Assembly (NCBI GenBank): GCA_964642505.1
Contig: CAZXQY010000034.1
Location: forward strand, 1 to 24,208
Direction of reading: 5' to 3'
DNA length: 24,208 bases
DNA from: TMED69 sp964642505
Lineage (GTDB): Bacteria > Pseudomonadota > Gammaproteobacteria > Ga0077536
Shown: in pieces, positions 1 to 6,500 of the stretch
Layout: each line of letters begins with the position of its first letter
Position numbering within the stretch: the first letter of the stretch is position 1
Program-made: the position numbers and the translations under genes
Notes under the pieces: generated by a model
Databases searched by the model: none
What the model saw: only the letters and a program-made list of their open reading frames with translations
Told to the model about the DNA's origin: nothing

Positions 1-556
1 ATTTCGGTAGTAATGCAGCTTTCTCTATTTGATGAAATTCACCTTTATAGGAAAGTTGTTTACCCTCCATTAAAGGTTTAATGATGTTCAATGAATTTTC
101 GAACCGACTAACATGTCGCTCAAAGTCGAATCCGTAGGCTATGTGTTCAGAAACAAAGTCTCCTGCACCTAGACCGAAAATCAAGCGTCCTCCACTAAGT
201 TCCATAATGTTATCTGCCGTGCGCGCGAGCAAAGCTGGGTTTCGAAAAGTGGTGTTGGATACTAACGTGCCGATTTTAATGGTCGATGTTTGGACAGCGA
301 TCGCGGCCGCTGTCGTCCAACATTCCCATTGTCCGCCTTTTATTCCTTCTAACTCCGCCGGTGGTTCAATTCCAATAGCCCGGAAGTCGATGAACGTTTC
401 CCAGTAAAAATGATCTGTCAACCACACGCTATCGAGTCCCACAGCTTCCGCACGACGTGCGAAGGACAACGATTCGCTAAGTGTTGGGGTGACGCCTGCC
501 AGGGAATCTGTCCAGATCGGAACGAGCACGCCGATTTTTAATTTGGATGGTTCCAT
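1..556 (-). CDS. Luciferase-like (LLM class) flavin-dependent oxidoreductase, 5' part only
   Basis: This reading frame starts at an ATG at 556 and runs off the left edge, so only about 185 N-terminal residues are visible. The protein opens with KIGVLVPIWTDSLAG and continues with ARRAEAVGLDSVWLTDHFYW, the beta-strand and helix pattern of the bacterial luciferase-like TIM barrel. It continues with IKIGTLVSNTTFRNPALLAR and GGRLIFGLGAG, both typical of FMN- or F420-dependent LLM oxidoreductases. Such enzymes oxidise small organic substrates with reduced flavin or use F420 as hydride carrier; which applies here cannot be told. The ribosome binding site is weak. The gene points away from the left edge of phyH, so both are transcribed leftward, about 125 nt apart, possibly as one unit. 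Family assignment is firm; substrate is unknown. Confidence 0.9.
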   Translation of the reverse strand, partial: MEPSKLKIGVLVPIWTDSLAGVTPTLSESLSFARRAEAVGLDSVWLTDHFYWETFIDFRAIGIEPPAELEGIKGGQWECWTTAAAIAVQTSTIKIGTLVSNTTFRNPALLARTADNIMELSGGRLIFGLGAGDFVSEHIAYGFDFERHVSRFENSLNIIKPLMEGKQLSYKGEFHQIEKAALLPK

Positions 557-681
557 AAGATTAATTGGTAACTGATTTTGTATTTCAATGTTGTTGGTTA
601 TTTCTGATTTATATTTCCACACTATTTGATTCAAAAAATGAATTAGTTCTTTCTTTTAGGTAATTTGATTTGTTTGCAGAG

Positions 682-1596
682 CTAACTATCTTCTGTGAAA
701 GGAGAGAGCGACGCCTTATTTTTTATTACCTTTGATAATTGGTCAGTATTGAAACGAGCTCGTTTACGGGGTCCGCGCCCGAGGGCGAGCTCGGGTACCA
801 TAAGGTCGAATTCCTTCGCAATGCCTTCAGGATCAGAAAAGTAACCTAAACCGTAGGTGCCTTGGGTGTAGCCTAATAGTTCCTGCAGCTCTTCATCAAG
901 ATCTTTTGCTATATGTGGTGGACAGGATAAGAATTGATTTTCCTGCTGGCGAAGCCAAGCAAGGCAATACGTTAGGTTTAGCCCAATACGTGGTTGATTT
1001 GATCTGTTTTCTCCTCCGCTGTGCAAGACGGTTCCCGTATAAAGAAGGACCGAGCCCCGCGACATTTCCGCTTGGACGATTTCATCCTTTGTCGCATCGC
1101 GATCCCATGGCCAGTTTTGAGAGCCGGGTACGATTCTAGTAGCACCGTTTTCGGCAGTAAAATCCGTAATAGCCCATAAGGTATTGAACTGTGGTTCGAT
1201 TTGCGGAGGGATATACGTGCCCCAGGCAAACCTGTCTCTGTGAATCAATTGCGCCCCTGCCCCTGGATAGATGGTAGTTGCTTGCGTAAGATGAAGTGTG
1301 AGTTTTTCAGTATACGGTCCTAGAAATTGATTGGCTAGGTTCAGAACGCGTTTGTCCAGTACGAAGTCGTGGCTGCCGGGGGTTCTAGCTATCAAGGCAC
1401 CAGTCCTTCGCGTTTTCTGTCCTGTAAAATCATCGCGACCATACGGAGTGGCAGTAAGGAAAGGCTCAAGCTCTGAGGCAAAGCGGGCCAGATTCTTTTC
1501 TTCCGCTGCGTTGGTTAGGATTGCTCCCCCATCTTTTTTTATTGCATCAAGAATTTCTTCTAATGCTGCGTCAGGTTTAAAATATTTGAGAGACAC
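682..1596 (-). CDS. Phytanoyl-CoA dioxygenase (PhyH) family Fe(II)/2-oxoglutarate oxygenase
   Basis: This is a 304-residue soluble protein of the PhyH family, non-haem iron oxygenases that couple 2-oxoglutarate decarboxylation to substrate hydroxylation. The iron-binding facial triad is visible as H119-x-D121 (in LIHRDRFAWG) and H192 (in GTVLHSGGENRS), with R203 in the right place for the 2-oxoglutarate carboxylate. The length is usual for the family. The start is a GTG at 1596, supported by a GAGGA Shine-Dalgarno about 6 nt upstream. Upstream lie two inverted repeats that could serve as operators (1647-1661 and 1677-1708). Members act on very diverse substrates (acyl-CoAs, phosphonates, ectoine, secondary metabolites), so the substrate cannot be assigned. 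The adjacent flavin oxidoreductase hints at a small oxidative catabolic unit, which is inference. Confidence 0.9.
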   Translation of the reverse strand: MSLKYFKPDAALEEILDAIKKDGGAILTNAAEEKNLARFASELEPFLTATPYGRDDFTGQKTRRTGALIARTPGSHDFVLDKRVLNLANQFLGPYTEKLTLHLTQATTIYPGAGAQLIHRDRFAWGTYIPPQIEPQFNTLWAITDFTAENGATRIVPGSQNWPWDRDATKDEIVQAEMSRGSVLLYTGTVLHSGGENRSNQPRIGLNLTYCLAWLRQQENQFLSCPPHIAKDLDEELQELLGYTQGTYGLGYFSDPEGIAKEFDLMVPELALGRGPRKRARFNTDQLSKVIKNKASLSPFTEDS

Positions 1597-1646
1597 GTTT
1601 TCCTCTTGAGGGTTTTTTTAACGATAACGCTTTCTCGCTGTTATTG

Positions 1647-1661
1647 CTACTTCTCAAGTAG
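1647..1661. promoter_or_regulatory. Interrupted palindrome CTACTT-N3-AAGTAG upstream of the PhyH gene
   Basis: This is a perfect 6-nt inverted repeat with a 3-nt spacer, about 50 nt upstream of the PhyH GTG. Its right half extends into AGTAGAA, the same heptamer found in both arms of the longer inverted repeat at 1677-1708. The arrangement suggests repeated half-sites for one regulator; no regulator gene lies next to it. Confidence 0.35.
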
Positions 1662-1676
1662 AAAATATTTAGACTC

Positions 1677-1708
1677 TTCTACTGATTGATATCTTTCAAT
1701 CAGTAGAA
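1677..1708. repeat. Perfect 13-bp inverted repeat upstream of the PhyH gene
   Basis: The arms TTCTACTGATTGA (1677-1689) and TCAATCAGTAGAA (1696-1708) are fully complementary around a 6-nt spacer. There is no T-tract on either strand after the stem, so an intrinsic terminator is unlikely. The position, about 80 nt upstream of the PhyH start, and the shared AGTAGAA heptamer with the neighbouring palindrome favour an operator or a structured leader. Confidence 0.5.
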
Positions 1709-2392
1709 CATTATTAGTTATGAAACATCCCGAATCGGGCTTATAAAACGGTTATTTTCGAGGACGAAGATAATTCTCACAATATATTTTTTCATAATGA
1801 AGTTCATGCCTCTTAAAGAGGTTTAGATTCGAGCGCAGTTATTTATATGAATCGTCGACTAATACTGCCATACAATATTTTTTTACCGATGTTGTATTAG
1901 ATGATTGGAATTTCTTTCACCGTTAGATTTAAGGGGTTCTTATGTTCATAAATACTTTGTTAGTTCTAATAGGTGTCTTTCTAAGCTCTTATTATTTAAG
2001 TGATATCTATCTCTATAGATCAATCTAACTTTAAAAAAGTACTCTGTATTTCTCTGTATTAACTTAAATCAAAATAATTCTTTGAATGTTTTCGGCGAAG
2101 GCCCATGTTTAAAAGCCGGGTTCTAATATCAAGGTTGATCATTGAATAAAAGTCTCGGATAACCTTAGCAGCCCAATAAAATTTTTAATATTTTGTTCCT
2201 AAGGGCGACCTGCATCCAGTCTATTTCACTTCAAAATATTGATTATTCAATTTTGGAATTGGATTTGTCCTTCAAGAAGGTAAATAATTGTTGTTCTCAT
2301 TTGGATCCTATTTTGGTAAACCTTAGCTGTTATTGCTATGGAAGATAGCAGGGTTAGCTTTATTAATTAAATAGTTAGAATGGAGGAATCTT
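1709..2392. other. AT-rich non-coding stretch with one possible tiny ORF
   Basis: This stretch contains no gene of normal length. It is strongly AT-rich and holds a short palindrome CCCGAATCGGG at 1729-1739 and one candidate microprotein (1942-2028). No tRNA-like cloverleaf, transposase remnant or long repeat was seen by eye. Its composition contrasts with the GC-richer 54-codon gene that follows. Confidence 0.5.
1942..2028 (+). CDS. Possible 28-residue hydrophobic microprotein
   Basis: An ATG at 1942 preceded by AAGGGG at a suitable distance opens a 28-codon frame ending in TAA. The peptide begins MFINTLLVLIGVFLSSYYLS and could form a single membrane helix over residues 3-20, with a short tyrosine-rich tail ending YLYRSI. 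Bacterial single-helix microproteins of this size are well known, but hydrophobic short frames also arise easily in AT-rich DNA. No neighbour supports a role. It is listed as a weak candidate only. Confidence 0.25.
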   Translation: MFINTLLVLIGVFLSSYYLSDIYLYRSI

Positions 2393-2557
2393 GTGGCTGT
2401 TGAAGGAGTAGGACAAGGTGGAGGATTTCAGGCAGCAAGCGTCAAACCGGCTCGGCCGCCCGTAGAGAAACAAAAGTTAGCACCAGAACCAAAACCTGAT
2501 TTAGCGGCAAAACCGCAACCGCCGCTGTCCCCTACGTCGGTCGACGTAAAGGTCTGA
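2393..2557 (+). CDS. Small proline/lysine-rich hypothetical protein, 54 residues
   Basis: A strong GGAGG Shine-Dalgarno at 2382-2386 sits 6 nt before a GTG start, followed by a 54-codon frame ending in TGA. The product begins MAVEGVGQGGGFQAASVKP and continues with proline-rich segments such as PARPPVEKQKLAPEPKPDL and AKPQPPLSPTSVDVKV; ten of 54 residues are proline and six lysine. There is no membrane segment, no cysteine and no recognisable domain, so it is probably disordered. The coding stretch is clearly richer in G and C than the AT-rich DNA on both sides, which together with the ribosome binding site argues that it is translated. It stands alone, with no co-directional neighbour within several hundred bases. 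Function is unknown. Confidence 0.6.
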   Translation: MAVEGVGQGGGFQAASVKPARPPVEKQKLAPEPKPDLAAKPQPPLSPTSVDVKV

Positions 2558-2785
2558 TTCCTTATTAATTTCAATTTGGGCAAGTATTTGTTTTCTAAGA
2601 AAGGGACGTTGAGTTATCTACCGTAAGTCCAGCACTGCTTTTCTTATATCTCTGTGAATTGAACTGGATTTGTTTTTAAGAAGACGTTGTTGACTCTTAA
2701 GTAAACAGGTTTCGTTTTGAGAAACGATTGGTACCAGAACTAAATTTGAGCACGTGGTTTTAGACTGATAGAAACTAGGAAGATT
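2558..2785. other. Short AT-rich intergenic stretch
   Basis: Nothing recognisable was found between the small proline-rich gene and the convergent EF-hand gene: no good hairpin followed by a T-tract, and no further frame with a ribosome binding site. Confidence 0.4.
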
Positions 2786-3085
2786 TTATTTTCTTTCTGG
2801 TCGAAGGTTTGCGTGCTTAAATGACTTTTTCATTTCCTCTAAAGATAAGTGATTGTCTTTGTTGAGATCGATTTTGGTAAAGCGCTTTTCGATCCGTCGT
2901 CGCTGTAAGTTGAGAAATTCATCTTTAGACATAAGTCCATCAGAATTAGTATCTGCTTTTTCAAATTTATCGTCTAAAGTTCCGGATATTTTTTTTGGAT
3001 ACTCTGGATGGGCGGAGCAAAAGGGAGAAGCCACTAACAACATAAAAGTTAATCCTGTCAGGTTTATTTTAGAGCCATTCTTCAT
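2786..3085 (-). CDS. Exported EF-hand calcium-binding protein
   Basis: This 99-residue protein has an N-terminal signal sequence (MKNGSKINLTGLTFMLLVAS, cleavage probably after CSA near residue 25) and two EF-hand loops. The first, DTNSDGLMSKDE, has the full calcium-coordinating pattern. The second, DLNKDNHLSLEE, keeps D-x-N-x-D and the final Glu but has Asn at the usual Gly position. The frame stays open for 12 codons further upstream, but the ATG at 3085 is preferred because AAAGGA lies about 9 nt before it and it places a normal signal peptide at the N-terminus. Small periplasmic EF-hand pairs of this kind occur in many proteobacteria and presumably bind or sense calcium. It is monocistronic here, with no obvious link to the aromatic cluster next to it. 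Confidence 0.85.
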   Translation of the reverse strand: MKNGSKINLTGLTFMLLVASPFCSAHPEYPKKISGTLDDKFEKADTNSDGLMSKDEFLNLQRRRIEKRFTKIDLNKDNHLSLEEMKKSFKHANLRPERK

Positions 3086-3315
3086 ATCGATAAATTCCTT
3101 TTTAGTTGCCGACCGTTCCAAATACGTAGCATATGTTATTTATAATTACAGATTGATGTCTATTAGATTACAAATTTGTAATGGTGAACGCTGTCTTTTT
3201 GTAGCAGGTAACAGAATGATGAAGCAACGCTTTTCTAAGCGAAGTGACTGCGGATATTTTTGTACGTTTTAAACGATGCTACTATTGGTGGATACAACCT
3301 GTTCACCGATATCTA

Positions 3316-4143
3316 TTAGGATTCTAACGAGAAGCTAAGGACTGTACATCCGACGGCAAAAATTGGCAAGTCGGCTGTATAGAATTCGATTTTCCCTGGT
3401 CCTTTAGCCGCGGCAGCGGTTGCGATTAGGGTCCGGATTTCAAATCCGCCTTGCCCAGCATTTTTGTATACTTCGCTGTCAGTATATGACAGTAACTCAT
3501 CTTTTCTTTGTCTTGTAAGTTGATCGAGAAAGCGTCGATCCCAAGTTTCGTTGATTTTACCTGAGTCGGGTGTTGCCGGCCAATGAGATATCCCACCTGT
3601 ACCGATGATTGCGATTCTTTCTTCTAGGCTATCACAAACTACTCTAAGGGCCTCGCCAAAAGACCATACTCGATGTAAGGGGGAAAGGGGTGGGCCTTGA
3701 CAATTTATGTTTACAGGCACGACTGGTAATTTATAATTTGGAGTCAAGAAATGTAGGGGAACCATTATCCCATGATCGAATTTCCATTCTTCAGCATAAG
3801 ATACATCCACGTGATGGAGAATTTTTTCTATAATCGAAAGACTTAAATTGGCATTTCCTGGTATTACGACCGGAGGAATTTTTAGCCAGTCCGGGTCTTC
3901 GATTGGACCGTAGTATTTGTCAGACGCGCCTATGCAGAAAGTCGGCATATTATTCATAAAAAAGTTTGCGAAATGTTCCGCTCCTATTACCAAAATTGCA
4001 TCCGGTTGGGTGTCTTCTATACTTTTTCTCTGTGTTTCTAGATGTTCGTAAAAGCGATCTCTTAGCTCGATATTTTCGACAAGATTCGCCCGACCAGTTA
4101 TACCGGGAGCGTGACTTACCGCACCAGCGTATACCAAGCTCAC
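3316..4143 (-). CDS. Class III extradiol dioxygenase, LigB-type catalytic subunit (probable homoprotocatechuate ring cleavage)
   Basis: This 275-residue catalytic subunit belongs to the LigB superfamily of Fe(II) extradiol dioxygenases. Ligands expected from protocatechuate 4,5-dioxygenase are present: H11 (VSHAPG), H57 (GAEHF) and E235 (GGFEIRT), with the catalytic-base histidine H187 in GTGGISHWP. It overlaps the LigA-type gene by 4 nt, so the two are translationally coupled and should form an alpha/beta enzyme. It is the last gene of an operon with hpaE and hpaF, so the likely substrate is 3,4-dihydroxyphenylacetate, giving 5-carboxymethyl-2-hydroxymuconate semialdehyde. Known HpaD enzymes lack a separate LigA partner, which makes this pairing unusual. 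Substrate assignment is inference from context; protocatechuate or gallate analogues remain possible. Confidence 0.88.
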   Translation of the reverse strand: MSLVYAGAVSHAPGITGRANLVENIELRDRFYEHLETQRKSIEDTQPDAILVIGAEHFANFFMNNMPTFCIGASDKYYGPIEDPDWLKIPPVVIPGNANLSLSIIEKILHHVDVSYAEEWKFDHGIMVPLHFLTPNYKLPVVPVNINCQGPPLSPLHRVWSFGEALRVVCDSLEERIAIIGTGGISHWPATPDSGKINETWDRRFLDQLTRQRKDELLSYTDSEVYKNAGQGGFEIRTLIATAAAAKGPGKIEFYTADLPIFAVGCTVLSFSLES

Positions 4144-4475
4144 TTGTCCCGGTCCTCTTTGGTGAACTTGAAACCCTCACCTGTCATGGCATAGATTCCT
4201 GCTCTGACTGGACCATGAATTCTTACTCCTTCTCGCATTTGCTCGAGATAGTCAAACCACTCTATTCCAAGGAAAGCGGCGAAGTGCATAAGTATTTGGC
4301 CGTTCACTCCCAACACATAAAGAAGACCAATATCGCCATTAATTAGGGCTTTTAGCTCGTCTTGAGTTAGTTCATATTGAATCAAAAATTTTTCCGAATC
4401 TCTCTTATATTGTGTTTGTAAAGACGGTTCTCTATTAAGTTCAAATAAAACCTTTTGCGTTTGATAAAGGCTCAT
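4140..4475 (-). CDS. LigA-type small subunit of an extradiol dioxygenase
   Basis: This 111-residue, mostly helical protein matches the LigA (protocatechuate 4,5-dioxygenase alpha subunit) fold. A central segment, LYVLGVNGQILMHFAAFLGI, resembles the LigA region that covers the active site of the beta subunit. It overlaps hpaE by 4 nt upstream and the LigB-type gene by 4 nt downstream (ATGA arrangement in both cases), so all three are one translationally coupled transcript. In known LigAB enzymes the alpha subunit closes the substrate pocket and has no metal of its own. It is somewhat shorter than the Sphingobium LigA (about 139 residues), within the range of the superfamily. The family call is good; the ring-cleavage substrate is inferred from neighbouring genes. 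Confidence 0.85.
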   Translation of the reverse strand: MSLYQTQKVLFELNREPSLQTQYKRDSEKFLIQYELTQDELKALINGDIGLLYVLGVNGQILMHFAAFLGIEWFDYLEQMREGVRIHGPVRAGIYAMTGEGFKFTKEDRDK

Positions 4476-5989
4476 AATTTCCCCAAAGTAGGGACTCGGT
4501 GCGTGTCTAGCGATAGACAGATATTTTTTGTTTCCATATAGAAATCGAAACTATAGTCACCGCCATCTCTACCTATGCCGCTGTTCTTCATCCCGCCAAA
4601 CGGAGACGGGAGGTGGCGGTTATTTTCCGAATTCACCCAGATCATGCCAGCTTCTATTGCTCTGCACATTCGTTGACTTCTGCCTAAATTCGATGTCCAG
4701 ATATAAGCGGCTAGGCCATATCTGCTGTTATTTGCGATTTCTATCGCTTCATTTTCGTCTTCAAAAGAAATAATAGACAGTACAGGACCAAATATTTCGT
4801 CTTGACTAATTTTCATTTCACTTGTTGCGCCGGTGAATATAGTGGGATTTACGAAATTTCCTTCTTCCAAATTTTTAGCGCGGTTACCACCTTCGAAAAT
4901 TTCAACACCTTCTTTCTTGGCCAAAGATATAAAGTTCATCACTTTTGTCAAATGTTCTTTGTGAATCAACGGGCCTATCTCTGTTTCGGGGTTAAGGGGG
5001 TGTCCCATTTTGATCGTTTTAATTCGTTCAGTCAGCTGTGCTATAAATTTTTCTTGGATCGTTCTTTGAATTAACAATCTACTGGAGGATGTACACCGTT
5101 CTCCATTTAAACTGAAGATCATGAATATGACGGCATCTAAAGCTCTTTGGAGGTCCGCATCTTCAAAAACGATCACGGGATTTTTACCCCCTAACTCAAA
5201 ATGAATTCGTTTTAGTGTATCAGAGCTTTGTCTCATGATTGCCCGCCCTGTATCAGTCCCACCAACGAAAGAAATCGCTTTTATATTCGGATCCTCAGAA
5301 AGAAATTTTCCGGTCGTCTCTCCGGCGCCGTTTACCAGATTAAGCACTCCATTAGGGAGACCTGACTCATGAGCTATTTCACATAGGAGCATAGCGCTTA
5401 GTGGAGACCATTCAGCTGGTTTGTGGACGACGGTACAGCCGGCCGCTAGTGCTGGTGCTATTTTCCAAGTCGAGAGCATAAAGGGGGTGTTCCAAGGGGT
5501 AATAACACCAACGGGGCCAACTGGAGTGCGGGTCGTATAATTGGTATGATCGCTTGCTTGCAACGCCAACCCGTCTCTTGCCCCACCGGCTAAATCTGCA
5601 AAAAATCGAAAATTTTCAGCTCCTCTAGCCGCGGCTTTAGTCATAAATCGAATGGGTTGTCCGGTATCGTAACTTTCAATCAGGGCAATATCTTCAGATT
5701 TTTCTTCTATTTTATCGGCAATTGAATGAAGTAAATCGCGGCGACTTTTGCCTGACACTTTTTGCCATTCCACAGACGCTTTTGTCGCTGCTAAGCAAGC
5801 TCTTTCTACGGTTTTTGCATTACCTTCAGAAATTTCGCCTATTACTTTATTGTCTATTGGTGTTCGGTTTGAAAAGAAACCAGAGGTAGGGTCTATAAAG
5901 TAGTCACCATCTATGAAATGGCCTAGAGGACGTTCTTGAAAACGTCTTGTTATTAAATCGACCTTTTTCGTATTTCTATCTAGAGTCAT
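4472..5989 (-). CDS. hpaE: 5-carboxymethyl-2-hydroxymuconate semialdehyde dehydrogenase (ALDH superfamily)
   Basis: This 505-residue NAD(P)-dependent aldehyde dehydrogenase has all key residues in place: N167 in TPWNTPFMLS, the general base E265 in FELGGKNP, the nucleophile C299 in NGERCTSSSR, and the C-terminal PFGGMKNSGIGRDGG loop. The length and the PWNTPFMLSTWK signature resemble HpaE-type dehydrogenases, which oxidise the ring-cleavage product of homoprotocatechuate to 5-carboxymethyl-2-hydroxymuconate. The gene lies directly downstream of hpaF (25 nt gap) and overlaps the LigA-type gene, in the expected order for the pathway. The ATG at 5989 has only a distant, weak ribosome binding site. 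ALDH specificity cannot be read from sequence alone, so the call leans on the operon. Confidence 0.85.
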   Translation of the reverse strand: MTLDRNTKKVDLITRRFQERPLGHFIDGDYFIDPTSGFFSNRTPIDNKVIGEISEGNAKTVERACLAATKASVEWQKVSGKSRRDLLHSIADKIEEKSEDIALIESYDTGQPIRFMTKAAARGAENFRFFADLAGGARDGLALQASDHTNYTTRTPVGPVGVITPWNTPFMLSTWKIAPALAAGCTVVHKPAEWSPLSAMLLCEIAHESGLPNGVLNLVNGAGETTGKFLSEDPNIKAISFVGGTDTGRAIMRQSSDTLKRIHFELGGKNPVIVFEDADLQRALDAVIFMIFSLNGERCTSSSRLLIQRTIQEKFIAQLTERIKTIKMGHPLNPETEIGPLIHKEHLTKVMNFISLAKKEGVEIFEGGNRAKNLEEGNFVNPTIFTGATSEMKISQDEIFGPVLSIISFEDENEAIEIANNSRYGLAAYIWTSNLGRSQRMCRAIEAGMIWVNSENNRHLPSPFGGMKNSGIGRDGGDYSFDFYMETKNICLSLDTHRVPTLGKL

Positions 5990-6014
5990 TTTTTTGTTTC
6001 GAAGACTAGCTCCA

Positions 6015-6410
6015 CTAACCGGTGCCTCTACGTTTTAAATGATCCCGAATATTTCCTTTTCTGAAGCTCAGTTCTGGATCAATTTCCTGTATTTCGAACG
6101 ATATAGCGAGGGGCTTTTTTTTAAGTAGAGTGTCGAGGTAGGTGGTCAAGGATTCAAAAATAGATTCGGCTGCCTTTTTTTTTGTGTCCATTGAGCGACC
6201 GTGTCTTATTCGAAGAGTTACGTGCACAAAAGAATTGTCGGGATGTCCGTCAGCTATACAAAAAATGTCTCGCTTTGCTATTCGAGTTCTAAGGCCTGCC
6301 ATCGGAAAATCCTTTATTTCGGAAGTAGTAGTGTGCAAGCAGGAAACTAATCGAGGTAAATCTAACTCCTTTTCGATATTGGATGAGTGTTCTATTATTA
6401 AGTGAGGCAT
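6015..6410 (-). CDS. hpaF: 5-carboxymethyl-2-hydroxymuconate delta-isomerase (CHMI)
   Basis: This 131-residue tautomerase-superfamily protein resembles HpaF/HpcD. It starts MPHLIIEHSSNIEKELDLP, so after removal of Met the catalytic Pro1 is exposed. Further matches to the family are AGLRTRIAKRD, FVHVTLRIRHGRS and AISFEIQEIDPELSFRKGNI; the last is the hallmark C-terminal region. The start at 6410 is chosen because it gives the required N-terminal proline and has AAGGGA just upstream; an in-frame start seven codons earlier would bury that proline. The enzyme converts 5-carboxymethyl-2-hydroxymuconate to its keto form. It is the first gene of the leftward operon and has a well-formed promoter at 6456-6483. 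It is the strongest single indicator that the cluster is a homoprotocatechuate pathway. Confidence 0.93.
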   Translation of the reverse strand: MPHLIIEHSSNIEKELDLPRLVSCLHTTTSEIKDFPMAGLRTRIAKRDIFCIADGHPDNSFVHVTLRIRHGRSMDTKKKAAESIFESLTTYLDTLLKKKPLAISFEIQEIDPELSFRKGNIRDHLKRRGTG

Positions 6411-6430
6411 AATGTCCCTTAAGACTAACA

Positions 6431-6438
6431 AACTAGTT
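6431..6438. promoter_or_regulatory. Palindrome AACTAGTT in the hpaF leader
   Basis: This perfect 8-nt palindrome lies just downstream of the predicted hpaF transcription start and upstream of its start codon. It is nested in a looser TAAC-N6-GTTA symmetry at 6426-6439. Its position between divergent catabolic operons fits an operator, but short palindromes are common by chance. Confidence 0.25.
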
Positions 6439-6455
6439 ATTTTAATGTGCTTCTG

Positions 6456-6483
6456 AGTATACTTCGAGTGATAACAACGTCAA
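6456..6483 (-). promoter_or_regulatory. Sigma-70-type promoter for the hpaF-hpaE-LigA-LigB operon
   Basis: On the minus strand TTGACG (6478-6483) is followed after 16 nt by TATACT (6456-6461), close to the consensus. This predicts a start near 6449 and a leader of about 40 nt to the hpaF ATG. The -10 is part of the perfect palindrome AGTATACT (6456-6463), so the plus strand also reads TATACT at 6458-6463. That second box could serve the divergent DapA-type gene, although no good -35 is seen for it. Confidence 0.6.
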
Positions 6484-6500
6484 GGCGTAGTGGAAATCCG

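Noticed and set aside
141..407. Plus-strand 88-codon frame at the left edge
   Set aside because: It is the antisense of the luciferase-like gene, whose protein motifs are convincing.
906..1609. Plus-strand frames of 77 and 92 codons opposite the PhyH gene
   Set aside because: They lie wholly within the well-supported minus-strand PhyH gene and show no domain or ribosome binding site.
1597..1617. CCTCTTGAGG followed by T7 as a plus-strand terminator
   Set aside because: The stem would be only 3-4 bp with a tiny loop; the sequence is better explained as the Shine-Dalgarno region of the PhyH gene on the other strand.
3086..3121. Longer N-terminus for the EF-hand protein
   Set aside because: It would place a charged 12-residue extension before the signal peptide and lacks a good ribosome binding site, unlike the start at 3085.
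2786..3272. Plus-strand 139-codon frame opposite the EF-hand gene
   Set aside because: It runs antisense through both EF-hand loops and lacks a ribosome binding site or domain.
6447..6500. Upstream in-frame GTG start for the DapA-family gene
   Set aside because: It would begin upstream of and across the divergent promoter and add 18 residues that are not family-like; the ATG at 6501 fits better.
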